Source: Trileptium ribeirensis (taxonomy: Eukaryota; Nematoda; Enoplea; Enoplida; Thoracostomopsidae). Taken from it: 64,000 nucleotides of DNA. The stretch is from assembly GCA_030248225.1 (NCBI GenBank), contig JASANE010017497.1:45515-109514 (forward strand). The letters are read 5' to 3'. Of the stretch, positions 28,201 to 43,200 are shown one piece after another. The first letter of the stretch is position 1; each line of letters opens with the position of its first letter. The notes under the pieces are model-generated. The model had not been told where the DNA came from. It made no database searches and was given only the letters and a program-made list of their open reading frames with translations. Both the position numbers and the translations under genes were made by a program.

Positions 28201-31200
28201 GCTCGAAATGAGACTCATTTTTGGTACGTACTCTAAATGCTTCACTTGCGTCAATGTAAATGGTTGTTTCTACAGCTGATGACACTGATACGGCGGCAAA
28301 ACTAAACAAGTTGTGGGAAGTGCTTAACGAAACAACGACAACGTTGGCCGGCGTTGAGGACATGCTAGCCAAATCAGAGGCAACTGAGGCACAAATTAAC
28401 GAGTCTCTGAGACGATGGGCTGTTGTGAAAGGTTGGTGTAGGGTATTTTTCAGTTCTATACTAATACGTTTTGTTTAAAATTAAAAAATGTATGTCCAAT
28501 TTTAATTTTTTGTGATGTGTTAGAAAGCAGTTTTAAAACAGTGGATACGCGTTAGAAGTAGCCGCAGCTGTTTTCGAACAAAATTAGTGCTGAAAATGAA
28601 AAGAGAAACCAAAATTATTTAAGCAAATAATATTTTGGAGCAAATATAAAAACCTTTCCAACAGTAAAGAATATTACTAGTAGCTTGTCTTATCGTTTAG
28701 ATGCTGGATTCTGAGAGTTGAATATGTAATTTAGACATAGCTACATTGAGTCTCAACACACATAGTTATCCCAATATTAGCCATGTTGCTTAAATAGTTG
28801 GGAAGATGTAGCCGCTTATTTTGCATGTAATGCGAAGTACATAGATGATAAATATACTGAACAAAATGAGGCCAAAAACATCTTTATAGCTCTACCGAAT
28901 CATTATTGCAGTGATATTACAGCGCATTTGTAGTCCCGTGGGCTTGTTGAATAATCCTTTTTCACCAAACCATGCGGCTTAAATAATGACAATAGCAGCA
29001 CACATTTGCACTACATAGAGAATATATTGTTCAACAAAATAAGGTCAAAAACACTCGTATAGCTTGAGCGGCCGCAGAGACCATTTTGATGTATGCTGCG
29101 TCTGATGGACCCATTTTATACACCATAAGAGACCCTCGTAGCAAAGCATTACATACAGTCCTATAGAGATCTATTTGCTGTACAAAAGGATCACAATTTC
29201 ACTATGATATCTACACCAACTGTTGAGATGAAAGAAGCAACGTTGTTTAGTTTTTAGGCCAATTCGGGACCCGGCCCTTTGGCACGCTTTTCGTGGAAAG
29301 ATGTTGAATACGGGCTCCGCGCCTAACTAAATTGCACAAATAAAGGTTTCAAGCTTTCAAATTAGTTATCGCGCGAATCAATCTTCCCGAAGAAAATTGA
29401 GTTATGTGTTTCATCCTAAAAACCAAAAAAGGACCATTCTCTTATGTGTGTCAACCTTGAACCAATAAAAACAAGTCATTGTAAAATTTGGCCTCTGTCA
29501 CGGCTAGTAAGAAGCCCTCAGCTCCGCTTGTTTCACACACTACACTCAGAATTCAACAACAAAAATATCAAATCGGTTACTCGAATGCAACGTAAATGTT
29601 AACCACCACCTTAAACCAAACCAAATAGCCAATGGCTACAACACAAAAAACGGAAATATGTGCTAAAAATTATTAAGATGATTTTAATAATTTTCGACGT
29701 GTTGATGTTTTAGGTGATTTGGACAGTGACTCTGCGGACTCCATGATACATCGTGTTGCGCACATTGGGGGCAATCACTTCAATTGATATCATTGAGTAA
29801 CATAATTTGCAACCCGATATTTTCTGTCACTCAGGCCATTTTTTCAAGTACATCGCTACAAATTTCCGCCTGTAATTTATTGTTGCCATCGTTACGTTAT
29901 TCGAGCGCAATTTTATAGCAGACAAGGATCTGACCATCAGTGGGTTTGACCACTATTTTAGCCATCAATAATTAATTGTGATGTAATGCATGAAGTCAGT
30001 GCACGATCTATACCAAGATTGTCATTTTTAGAACCATTTTGTCAGCAAATTGCATTTCGACGCCCATTGACAAAGATCAGTTATGCTAAATACGTTGTTA
30101 TTTTGGCTGTAAATAATTTTAATATACATGATTGAATTTTCAGACCATGCCAACAACGGTCTTCGTGAAGCCCAGGACTTGCTCGAAAGTTCAGGGCGGC
30201 AGGCGTGGAATGACGCCGAAGAAGCGAGTCAGCGCTTTGGTGCGCAGTCGGAAAGACTTTCGACGATTGCAAAGGAGGCACGCGAAGCAGCTCAACAGTA
30301 TGTTTTGTATTGCACTGTGTACGTATAGATATTTTCTCTTGCTTTGTTGCGCACATATATCTGTTAATCGCGCAACGTTTCACCTATTTGTCGCCGCGCA
30401 ACTGCATATTCAAGGAACGTGGCATTATTACTGCTGGCGATACAAGGCATCTAAAGGGGGCAAAACGAGAATAGTCGAAGAAGTTTGACAAGTTGATATC
30501 GTAACAAAAATTTATAATTTTAAAAATTACAGAAAATGATCTTAGTAGAACTCAAAAAAACAAACTTTGATTTGAGATTTGATGATATTTTGCGTATCAA
30601 GCAAACTAGCAGATAAATCTGTTGTAGTATCCATCATTTCACCCCTACAAATTAACTGATGGTGTTATAAGAAAATGACCGAGAGCGACCCTCCCCAACT
30701 ATTTCGAACGCCCGCCACTTTTAAGTAACTTGCCACGCTCCTGCGTAGATAGTTCTAGCAGTAACTAGTCATTCGTAGCAAATAACATTATGAAACCTTC
30801 GGTGTGCCGAATATTACACTATGTAACTTCTGTAAACACACTAGCTTTGAAGCACACACAAACATACTAGTTTGTATCGTTTTTATTTTGTGTTTAGGCA
30901 AACCGAATGGGCTAAACAAATCGATACAAATGCTCGTGATGCCAAAAATTTATCATCACAAGCTCTCGACGGCGCAAAGAAAGTTCTGCACGGCGGTAAG
31001 GCGAGTGGTGATCGTATAGAACAATTAACACAGTCGTATGTTTACAGTTATTAATATTTTTATGTCACTGGCGCGTATGCAAACCTTATGTGTGTACGCC
31101 ATGAATATTCTTTATCTGTCAAAACGACTAACTGAATCGTGCAAGATTCATGTTCAGAAGTTTATAGTCGGTATTAGCAAATTGGCGTATGAGAACATCG

Positions 31201-34200
31201 GCTCTGTAGTGTACGCATGGAGTTTGCATACGCGCATAGTTCTCTATTCCACTTTTGTCAAATGTCATGCCGGCTAACTCTGTTATCGTGTATGATTGTA
31301 TAAACAACTATTGCGCTTATAACTGCTTTTGTACTAAACCCATTGCGACGTTAATTTATTCGTAAAACAGTGACCGTAAATAGCGCATACAGTGTTGCTG
31401 TGTCGCAATTCGTGCCGGGTGCATAAGGTAAAATTGTTATTTTTATCGATATAGAGATCGTGAAGTGAGAAAAGAATTATCGAAATTTTAGTTGCGCAAA
31501 ATTCATCGTCAGAAAATCAAGAATTTATTGCTTACACAACAATAATTAACAAGTACGCGATAAATTCTTGGTGTGGGATACATTGTGTTACGATTTCATC
31601 AAATTATTTATTACTATATGTGTGGCTTAGTTATGACCGTCGGGTTAAGGCTTGTTTTGATCCGGTGATGTAGTTTGCGCGCTATATGTACTCTACCAAG
31701 CTTTTTAAGAATATATGGAAATAAAAATTTATTCTCTAACGTTTATTAAACATTACAAAAATGGTTAGATAGTATACATATGTACCAATAATGGGTCTTT
31801 TCCTTTTGCTCCGCCTACGCTGAAATTGCTCAATTTTGAAGATACCGTGATAATTTTGTTACTATTCGACTCAGCTCGATAAGCTTGTTCGGAAAACCTA
31901 TTTTGGCTAGATTGAAAGCAACGAATTTCAATTTTTTGGTTCTTAAATTGTGCCCAATGCTTCCATGGTTCTCAGAGGTCCTTATGATTTCGCATAATAC
32001 CCATAACTCCGTAATCCGTGTTAGGATTCAACTAATTCTACCGTCATTCGACCCAGCTCAACAATGCGGTTCGAATGATTTGTAATTTAATGGAACATAA
32101 AGTTGAAAATTTGTTTTTCGAAATTTTTGATACTATGGAGTACCCAAAAATCGGTTGAATATGTCCAGAATTGGTATATTCTAAACCAGTTCGTCGAGCT
32201 GACTTGCATGATACCAAAATAATCACTGTATCTTCAAAATTAACCAATTCCGGCTGGAGGGGGGCTAAAAAGACTTTAAATAATAATCATACAATGACAT
32301 TATAGGTAATAATCATAAAATGACATTATAGGTGAAGTTATGTTTAATAAAGCTTGAGTAAGAAAGGGAGCAAATGCTACTTATATATCTGACCATAGGG
32401 TTAACTTACGACTAAATGTTTCAGGGTTCAAAACGCAGAAGACGTAGTGAGTCGAACTAAAAGTGTCGGAGCTGGCTTGCTCGATGACGCTGATAAAACG
32501 TATACAGAAGCAGCGAAAATGCTCCAAGATGTCAACGAAATTGTGCTGCCGTCGGTTAACATAACTGCAATTAAAAAGAATGCAACCGATATTCAAACAG
32601 ACGTACGTACAATTTTATATATTGGTGTTTTGTTGTTTATGCTATATATTGTTTTGTTTAGCTTACATTTTTGTACTAATAGTAATAACATTATTGGTGA
32701 TTACTTCACCGCTGGTGTGTGGCTTTTGAGTTTCTGCAACGGTTCTTGTGATTTTTTCAGACGCAGGACGCAATATTACTTCTCTATGATTATACTGGAT
32801 ATTATGATCTATGATTTCCATGATATCTAGGGAATAAGACACTTTTGCCAGACGACTTCCCTGGACTGCAACATAGTGCATGTGGATTAATATTACGCTT
32901 TACGGTAGGGAGCTGAGCTACTACCGACATAGAGGTTCCACGTTGTAGTAGCAGTTTGTTATTTATTGTATTCTCCTACAATTATTGTGAAGCTGGTTTT
33001 TGCTTCACTAGATGTTTTCCTCATCAGGAGATGGATGCCATTACACTTTTTCTTCTTTAACACCGCATAGGTATCACAACGAGTGTAAACTCGCATCAGT
33101 ATCAACATCACTTTGCTTCTGTGGGTTTGTGGATACAACCATGGCTAAGAATGATATTTCAAGCATTTTATTTGTGCATTTCTAGTGTTTAACAAACATA
33201 CGCTGTCAGCTGTAAAAAGCAGTTACACAATTTCCAGCTAACGAATTTCTGGTTGAACACTCGTCGTTAATACATTGCAGGTTGGATATCCCGTGCCGAT
33301 CTGTTTTAGTATTCGGCTTATTTTGTTAATAAATATATCTTAATTGCGTTTAAAGTTTATCACTTGGTAACTGTATTACTCAAATAGTGAAGTATCAGCA
33401 TACAGATAGTGTCCTAGGGTACGTTAAAGATAACATTGTTCAAGATTATACTGGTCGTTTCAAGTTCTCCGTATAGCAGTGGAACTAAACGTGCATGACT
33501 GCCATAGGACAAAAATATGATCTTCAACATGTCAACATCAACTAAGCTTAGACGAGGCTTAGACCTAACGATAAAACTTATACGATCATTCTAAGGGAGT
33601 GTTAAACTTGACATGATCTGATTGAACACCCGTCTTATCATTGTTGATACGTTGTGGAAGTTTTGTGAAGTCGAACAACGTAAGCACAACTGGCGCATCG
33701 TAGCACCATTGTCAGGGTTTTACTATATATGGTTAAGAGAATTAGGCTCATTTCGTGAAAGATGGCTTAAATTTATTTCTGCCAAAATTTATGCGGCTAT
33801 GTCAATGCCTTCATGTCTTGATAGTTATATGACAATATTATTAGTTGATACATACATAACGCAAACATTCACCTTGTTTTGGATAGTGTTAGTGATTGTA
33901 GTCGAATTCTGTTACGACAAAATTTGCAGAGATATTTCACTCATTCTATTTATTTTGACACCAGTAAATGGTGCGGAAATATTTTGAAGACAACTCTTGC
34001 TTATACTTTAGTTTCAGTTTCTTTCTGAACGTATTTGAATATTGTAAAACAAGATTGACGCATCTTTATTGAACCTTGTTAACACACTAGTTTTCGTTTT
34101 AGGCCGAAGAATCCATCCAACGCTCGCACGAGGCGGCTGCGGATAACAGGGCTGTAATTGAGTCAGCCGAGAGGACCGCTCGTCTGGCTGAGCAAGAACT

Positions 34201-37200
34201 GTCGGCTGCAGACCAGCAGCAAGATGTAAGTATTCGGATAACAAAATAGCTAGCGTATAACATAGCTTAAGTATTATATTTTTACCTGTTTTCTTCTTTT
34301 CGTTATTATATTTTCATTCAGCTCAGCGCTCTAAGAACGCTTATCATAAATTAATTTATCATCATTTCTTGTAACTACATTATATAAAAATATCTTTTAG
34401 CGTGTACATAGTGCTATCGCCATTTTATGGATTTGTATCGTATTTCCAAATAATCTATGATAAGAGTAATGTTTGTGAAATTTTCGATTTCCTGTTTGTC
34501 ACTTAAAAATATGTAAGGTATAATTTATTATGTTTGGCGTTAATTTAGTTTGGCGATTTTTTTGCATTCTGCTATTCAAAGGGTTTGCTCTGTTCTGCTG
34601 TATTATAATCAATTTTCAGATAGCAGACAGACTAATGGCAGACCTCGATTCGTCGCGGGCCAAAGCAAAAGCTGCAGTCGACGTTGCCGAGAAAACGCTG
34701 CAAGAAGCTAACGACACGCTTTTAACACTACAAGGTAAACAATGTTTATATATTTATGCGTACAGTTTTAAAACATTTTAAATATGGTCGCTGTCAGAAC
34801 AGAGTAGAATGCACATATTCGGCGTACGGCCAAGTAATTATTATCCGTATACAGCTGAAACAAAGTTTCTGTCCGCTTATCGAAGAACTACACTATAGAC
34901 CTTTTTATTTTCTAAAAGAGAATGATTTTCTGGACGGTTCATTTGCTGAAAATTTTGGCAGTGGGCATGAGCCGAAGGGTGCCTAAAATTTTTGACGTGC
35001 ATGAACCGGAGGGCGCCTAGCTTTGCCTGAGGGCACTTGGCTATGTTAGCCCTCCTCCCAATTTAAAGGGCCCAGATTTTTTGATCAAATTGTTTCTGTC
35101 CATTATTACTCACACGACAGCATTACGGTCGTTGTGTTTGTAATCATGTCAGCTTTACTACTATATAACGTTTTGAAATAGTTTTTTTCTATATAAAGGA
35201 GGTGCATTGTATCATGGGTTGTCAAAAAAGACTGTTCTTCGTTTGAGAGTTTTTAAAAATTTTAACACAACTCCGAGTATCAATTTGTTGATTTTTCCAC
35301 GTTCGGCTGAAACGCAACAGTCACTTCTAGCAACAGTAGATTATAAAAATGCGGCATAAACTCGGCCACACTCAAGTACTTTCCGTTATGCGATAATGTG
35401 GTGATTTGTCGGCTTACACCCATGCACTCTCCCAATGAATTCTAGGGGGTGCCCTCAAAAATCTTTGGGAGAGTATCGGCTACTGTTCCTACCCAAAGAT
35501 TCTTGGTGGGTAACAGCTGTCGGGACGCCCATAGCCGATGCAATTACCTGTGGCGTCTGTAGCGTTTTTATCTGATTGGTTGTTAGCGATTTCCTAGGCG
35601 CTATCCCCTTCCATTCGAAAATACGTTTTTTTTAAATTTTCGTCCTGGCGTCTGACTGAGTAGCCCAGGAACATGACTGCAGAGCGAATTTAGTGGTTCA
35701 AGAACATGGTTGTGGTGTAAGTCGGTGGTCCATGAAATTGGAGGGTCTGGATTTGATGGCCCAAGAATATGGGTGCGGTAGTGATGTTTATGAAAAACCT
35801 AGTGTGTCATAAACCTGGCGGGGCAAGACCGAAAACGACCGCGGACGAAAATATCTCGAAGGTGAAGAGTGTCACACGCTTCAATAGGATCGATAGTCAT
35901 GGACTCTTAGTTTGACCACCCGGAGTCAATTTGTCTGGAGTTAATATGGCTCCAAAAATGTTGTTTCAAATCTGTACCCCGTTTTCTTCTTATTGCACTT
36001 TTAATTTGATTGAATCCTGAACGTAGTGAATGAATCGAGTGAAGCGTATATAATAGCCGCAATTGTGGTGAAATTTGACAACGTCCGTTATTAGGTTTTT
36101 AAGGTTACACAATTAACTCAAGTTTGGTTAGGCGGACTGATACTTGCGATAGCTCATTTGAATTCTCGAAGACTTTACTTGTGAAATCTCTACTAGATAG
36201 GTGGGAAGCCCGATTCCAACATCTTCCTCCGAAAAAGCGCTCCAAAAGGCTCGGATTGGTTTCGACTGTGGTCAAGAAACCACGTTATTTTAACTCGACA
36301 ACCGGTGGTCTGAGTCAATTTAGGCTCATTTTGTAGAGCATACAAGCCTCTAAAAGATTTATATAAATCTTTGATTTGCGGTTCTTTTAGGACGGACAGT
36401 TTAGGTTAAAACAGGTTTTTAAATGGTCCCACAAGACTTAACATACACGAAAATGGTCCCCAGAACCTTTCTAATTGTATGGGTCTTTTGGTCTCTGTAA
36501 AACAATTCATCTTTTTTATAGCTCCAAACAGTGTGCTGCTATTGTCATTATTTACGATGCAGGGTTGAGTGAAAACGTGTTTTTCAGTGGGCTCATGGGA
36601 TACAGAATACACGAAAATGGTAACACCTCCGCAGCAACAAACGCCTGTTACTGTAGGATCGGAAACGCACATTGCACCTTTTATAATATTGGAAAATATA
36701 TATCATATTACATTGTAGTTGTGAAGCTGGTGCGTTTCCTATACTGTTATTGGAAAAATACTTTTGGTTTAATTCGCGCTTGAAGTATACATAATTTATT
36801 TTAGAAAATTTTTGACAAATTATTTTCACAGTTAGTAATGCAGTCGCTAAAATGATCTTGAGTTAGGCTACTTGGTAAAACTTCGGTCGTTTACCCTCTA
36901 TTCCTAGGATAGTATATAGAAAATTCGATTTGTACTGTTTGTATTCGTGCATTCGGGATCTGATTTCCATTTTATAAGAAAAAAGTAGTTACTACTAGTA
37001 ACTCGTAAGCGAGGGGGAAAAGGAGCGCGCGTGGTTCCATTTTTATGTTATCGTTTTGTTTAATCACCTGTAAAGCTGTGGTTGATGTATATACCACCCT
37101 AAAACCTCCCGAGCCTTGAATCCATTCAAAATCCTTACTTAAGACTAGTCGACCCTAAACCCGTCGAAAACAACTGACAACGCATCAAGTATTGGTTTTG

Positions 37201-40200
37201 GCCTCTAGATAACCAAACCATCGTATTCAGCCTACCGGCGAATATATATATCAATCTATATAAATTCATGATGACCTGCACGCAGTGCGTGATCAAACAA
37301 CTGGAGACAGACTATTCTGGAAATCGGGTTCATTGACCCTAAACCCATTGAAAATACATGAAATATACATGCTGGACTCTAGAGAACCAAACCATTGTAT
37401 TCAGCATACCGAAGAACCTTTAAACAATCTACTTTTATTGCCATGTACCAAATTACTGAAGTCCTGGAAATTTCTTGGCAATTGGGTTCATGAACCCTAA
37501 ACCCAAAGAAAATGTCTTTGTTTTAACTTTCCTGAAATATTGTAAAGGTGTGTTCACACGCTCAAACTTTTGCTCAAAATTTGAGCTCAAATTTTGATCA
37601 AAATTTGAAAGCATCCTTTTTGCATGTTTTGCAAGTTTGAACGTGTGAATACAATTCAAAATTTTCATGAATATTCCTACAGCCTATCATGCACTAGATG
37701 TATTACCTGAAAATGCTTGGGATCAAATTTTGAAATATCGCAATTTTCCTTTAAAAATCGCCGTGAAATTTTGATCAAAGTTTGAGCAAAAAGTTTGAAC
37801 GTGTGAACACACCCTAACGAAAACAATAAAGAACAATCCATGGTTTACATTAGCGTCTAAACACATAGCTTGCAATAGCAATTTCATAGTACATTAAAAT
37901 TTAATGTAGACTGATAAAATTATTCAATTTATAACATATAAAATGGTGCCCATTTAAATACTTGGAAAATGTTTTAAAATCTTCCATATCGCTTTTCTAT
38001 ACTTTCTTGCATTAAAATAATCTGACTTTGCGCAAAATGAATATTGTGACTCTGGTTTACCCAAAGGGCACACGACATAGTGGACCAGATATATCTACCT
38101 GCATAGTGGACAACAGATTCTTTAGTATTGTTTTAATGCAATATTTCGGCATTCCGAGCACCAGTATGTCGTATAACATCACTATTATGAACGCCAAAGC
38201 CCTATTTTACCTAGTCTCTTCTCGTCGAGACCGTCTACCCTCACAGAGCCGACGGGCCTGACGCACCTATTATAAGCTATGTACCGGTTTGGAAATGTAT
38301 TTTTGATGAACAGAATTAAAAGAAAATCTTAAATTAAAAATTAGCGAAGCTTTTCAATTGCTAGTTAATTTGCGAACGCTTTACGTTAATTTTGGTACAT
38401 AACTCTTTATCACAATGAATAATTTTGCTATAGGATTCGATGCCCTTGTTGAAAAAAGCAAAGCCGACGCGGAAGAGTCATGGACGACAATAAGCGACAT
38501 CGAGCGCCTACTCGATAATGCTCGTAATAAAACGGCAACTGCTCGTAGCGCGCTAGGTACGTTTTTCATAGTGCTGTAGCGTTTTTTCCAGGATATCCAT
38601 ACTGTTTTGTTTGATTCTAAACACGCTAATATATTGACTTCTACAAAACGAGCGAGGCGCATTCGATTACTACTATTCTGAAAACATATAATGTGTTCAT
38701 ATATATAATCAGTCATGGGGACATTCTTGACAGTCGCCGGCTTGGTATATATGGCAGCGTACGACTGTGAGATAAATAGTAATAATAATGATAATAACCT
38801 GTTGGTAAATGTTGTTATAAAATTATTGTATATTTGTATATGCTTGTAAAACTGTTATAGCGTTGTTTGATACAAATTCAACGTAAGACAAGAATCATCG
38901 ACAACTTGATTAATAATTTACATGGTATACATTCCACAGACCAGGATTAATTTATTATGCTCAAAAAAGTTTTTGGTATTGTTAAAGGAAATGCCGCTAA
39001 CGACGCCGAAGCTGCCGAAAACATGGCAAAAGAAGCGGAAACAACAGCTAATGGAGCATCTGAAGTGAGTGTTCAGGATGGCAATGTTCTATTTCTGCTT
39101 TTATTTGTAGCGCAAATCTATAACTAATGCGTGGGACTTCGGAGCACAGTGTTTCGGAGGACGATCCTTGATGTTTCCTAAATACATCGATGGTATCAAG
39201 AAGTGTATTTGGCCATAAAAGGAGCAGGTTACCGCAAAAACTCCTGCGTGCTGGGATTATCGTCTAAGCGGAAATTTATTGAGTTTTCATGAGGAACATA
39301 GTGTTAAATCAGCGTTTTCGTGTTTTCCAGTTTTCACGAGATCATTGAATTGTTTTGCAGCGCAATGAAATTAGTAATTTGCCATAGGCACTCGACACTC
39401 ACAGATAATCTAAAAATAATAATGGAATATTTAGCGATGGTAGTATCAACAATAAGCTAGTAGCAAACCATATCATCGGCAGGCTCTGGTGTTCGCAGCT
39501 AATGTTGAACTGTCAACAGGTACTTGGCGATATCAAGATGATCGCCCTAACATAAACGGTTGGAACAAAATTCAGTGCTGCTGCGTTTATTTCTGTCATT
39601 TAAAATTCTAAGTACACTGAAAAGCGGCCTACAGAAATATTTATTTTAGTAGGTCAATAATAGTATGCAACAAAAAAGCACAAAACACTTTGAAATGCTT
39701 TTATAAGACCCCAGTTTACCTGAGTGCACGGTTTCCCACAAACCTCGGATGAAATTGCACCCAAATATTTTTGGGTTGTAGCTTCCTTCTCCCCCCCATC
39801 CTATTTTGATGCTGCGGACAGGCCAGTCGTTGCGATGTATGTTTTGTATAGGTTCATCGGTGTTGTAAGCGTTCAACTTTGTAGTTGTATAAGCTACCAA
39901 TTACTGCGAACGTCGTCAATAATTACATCGTCACTTGTAGTAACTCGCTTGACGAGGAGAAACCGTTTGGGGGTGGCTAGTTTGCGCTAAATAATTACAG
40001 TTACGGTCAGAAATAGGTGCAAAATAATCGATGGAAAATTCAATCGATTTTGATTAAACGACATTTTGGCGCGATTAGATCATTTCAAATGTAAAATTTT
40101 AATTATTTTAACTATTAATCGAAATTTCGATCGATTGCTATTTCCATCGTTTTCGACTTTGCTAGTTTTCGATCGGGACTGTATGTATTTCGATGTTTCA

Positions 40201-43200
40201 GTTTGAGGCTTCTGGGCTAACCTCGAAATCCAAGTAACATACCAATATATCATCAATATATTAAGATAAACGCTAGACCCATTTCGAGCACGTATCAAAA
40301 CCGTAGGACCATTATTATTGTTTCTTTCTCCAGTGACCAAAAGGTCGAAAAATTTATAAATCACAACTTTCACAACCGGCGCCATGGCAAGCAATCTGCG
40401 CCTGGAATAACATGGAAGCTCAGTGAAACCCCATCATGTACTGGAGTAGAAACTATAAAACGGTATGGCTCTTACGCTTATTTCAGTCTGTCAAATCAAT
40501 TTTATCCGAAGCGGAGCAAACAGGTTTGAAGGCTGCCAAGCTGGAAACGGATTTTAAAGAAATGGCAAACCAAATCGAGCAAGAAAATAAAACTCTTAAC
40601 AACTACGCTGAAAATATGGCACTCCATATGACCAAAGCCGCAGAGGTAAGCAAGTTATTCTGTTTTAATCATTTTAAGTCAAATTCATAACAGACGAGAC
40701 GTTACGGTGTGTTTGAATTCAGCTATGAATTCAGTATCGCATACAACGATTGATATTTGCCACTGCTATGATGTGTTTTCTTTTGGACAAAATTTCATCA
40801 TTTATTAGAACAAAAAATAGTCTCATATATCATTACTCATGATCATAGGGCTTCCCTGTGTGTTGTGTGTTACTTAGAAACTATTAGATGTCTATGGTTG
40901 CCAGGTATTGCCATGTCTGAATGCACACGCCGTTAGATTTTGCAGATGTTGTTATGCAGGATCATCATTACATGTTCGTGCATAAATTTATGCATTCGGG
41001 TTAGAAACTATTAAACTATTAGATGTCTATGGTTGCCAGGTATTGCCATGTTTGAATGCACACGCCGTTACACGTTGCAGTTGTTGTTATGCAGGATCAG
41101 CATTACATGTTCGTGCATAAATTTATGCATTCGGGTTAGAAACTATTAAACTATTAGATGTCTATGGTTCCCAGGTATTGCCATGGCTGAATGCACACGC
41201 CGTTAGATGTTGCAGATGTTGTTATGCAGGATCAGCATTACATGCTCGTGCATAAACTTATGCATTGGGTTTAGAAACTATTAAACTATTCTATGTCTAA
41301 GGTTGCCGGGTAGTACCATTTCTGAATGCACACGCCGTTAGATGTTGCAGATGTTGTTATGCAGGATCAGCATTACATGTTCGTGCATAAATTTATGCAT
41401 TAAGGTTAGAAACTATTAGATGTCTATGGTTGCCAGGTATTGCCATGTTTGAATGCACTCGCCGTTAGATATTGCAGATGTTGATATGCAGGATCAGCAT
41501 TACATGTTCGTGCATAAATTTTTGCATTCATGCTATTTCGCGCGATGCTTCGATGTTTGTTTGATAACTACTGTTCGAGTGTGTTCGACATCAGTTCCAA
41601 CAGTGTTTGGTAGTTAGTGCCTGTTAAATACTGGCACAAAACTCTTGAAATGAAAAAACTCTTCATTTTATAATTACATTGTAATTCGAAATGTTTGAAA
41701 CTGTTCAATATGCGTTGGAAAAAAATTTGATTTTTCGAAATTGTTGGAGCGCTGTTCCAAGTCCGTTCCACCCGGAGGGGTTGTCGATCGTTTGATTCGA
41801 ATTATTGTCAAACAGTGGTAGTTTTGCAACGCATCAGTGTAGTTCTTTTGTATTGATTGGGGGGGTGGATACGGAATTGAGCTGAATACCGGAAAACCGG
41901 CCGGACAACGGTTACTCGATAATAGTCAATCCCTTGTGACCGATTTTATATGCAAAAGATTAATTAATATATTACTGATATAAAGAAAATTTGCTAGATT
42001 CGTAGTATTGCAGTATTATTAAATTAATAAGCCAACCTATGCTTGCGTAAAACGTGGAAAAATATATTGCGGGGAAAGACTTCGGTACCTTCTTTTTGAA
42101 AAGCTGCCTCATTTGCATGTTTTTACAAATGTCTGAAGCCAAGCGTAAGACGGCTGCCGGCTAGAGCGAGATGAGGAAAGATATCCGTGTCAGCGAAAAC
42201 ATATATATGCAAATGTGCTGGTGCTTCCAAACTTGTGCTTGACTGGCTTCTCCGTAGTTTCCCTCGTGTGATCCTCCACCCATATTTTACAAAAATGTGG
42301 AGAAGACAACATAAAACAACTATATTCTATCAACGCACTTAATTAATTTTGGTATCAAACTGCTAAACAGTGACGCGCATTATTGTTATAAGTTTTAAAG
42401 CTGTTACTATAAAACCTATGTGAACATAGAACTTTGTTAAATAACTTGACATTCATGCAAAATAAAATAGAAAGCAATGGTTTTTGGTGGCAAAACACTG
42501 AAATATTCAAAGAAAAGTAATCAGAATATGAAAAAACCCGGCTTAATACATGATACCGAATATTCGGTACGCATTTGCTATTGATAATGTTGTTTTCAAC
42601 AACTACTTTGTTCATAGTTCCAACAGTTTGAGATGTGTCATATATGATAATATTGTTTGCATTTGGCAATGGCTAGTACCACTTAAAATCTTGGTTTGTT
42701 TATAATACTTAATGGAGCAAAAAAAAATTGTTATTCCTCGCGCTCTTAAGGACAAAATCATTTTGTGGCTAGATTTTTATATGCTAGTAACGATAGTCCG
42801 TGAACAGAGTGGAATGAAAAACGGCGCTTAACATATGAATATTTTGGAAACTTCAGCCAAAAATGCTCACGTTAAACGTACTTCCTAAGTATACGTTTTG
42901 TACATTGCTCAGTAGTGAACACTTATAAAGCAACCTGACGATCAAGTGTTTTCTTTGCATGACCCATCTGTGTCAACTATGAAACATTCCAACATAAAAA
43001 TGTCTATATTCATTTCATATTTGAGCATTTATGGGCAAGAGTTCGCAAAGGAAAAATGACATTTCCAGTACTCCAATGCAAAACGTGTCAGACGTCACCA
43101 ACGTTATGGAACATTCTATAAAATGAAATTTCCAGGTACACCTTAATACATTGACGTTACCAAAAACGCTGTGTGTTAGCGCAGTCCGCATCAGCAGTAC

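Noticed and set aside
40874..41535. CRISPR-like regular spacing
   Set aside because: Units are ~135 bp and repeated along their whole length with no unique spacers; this is a eukaryotic minisatellite.
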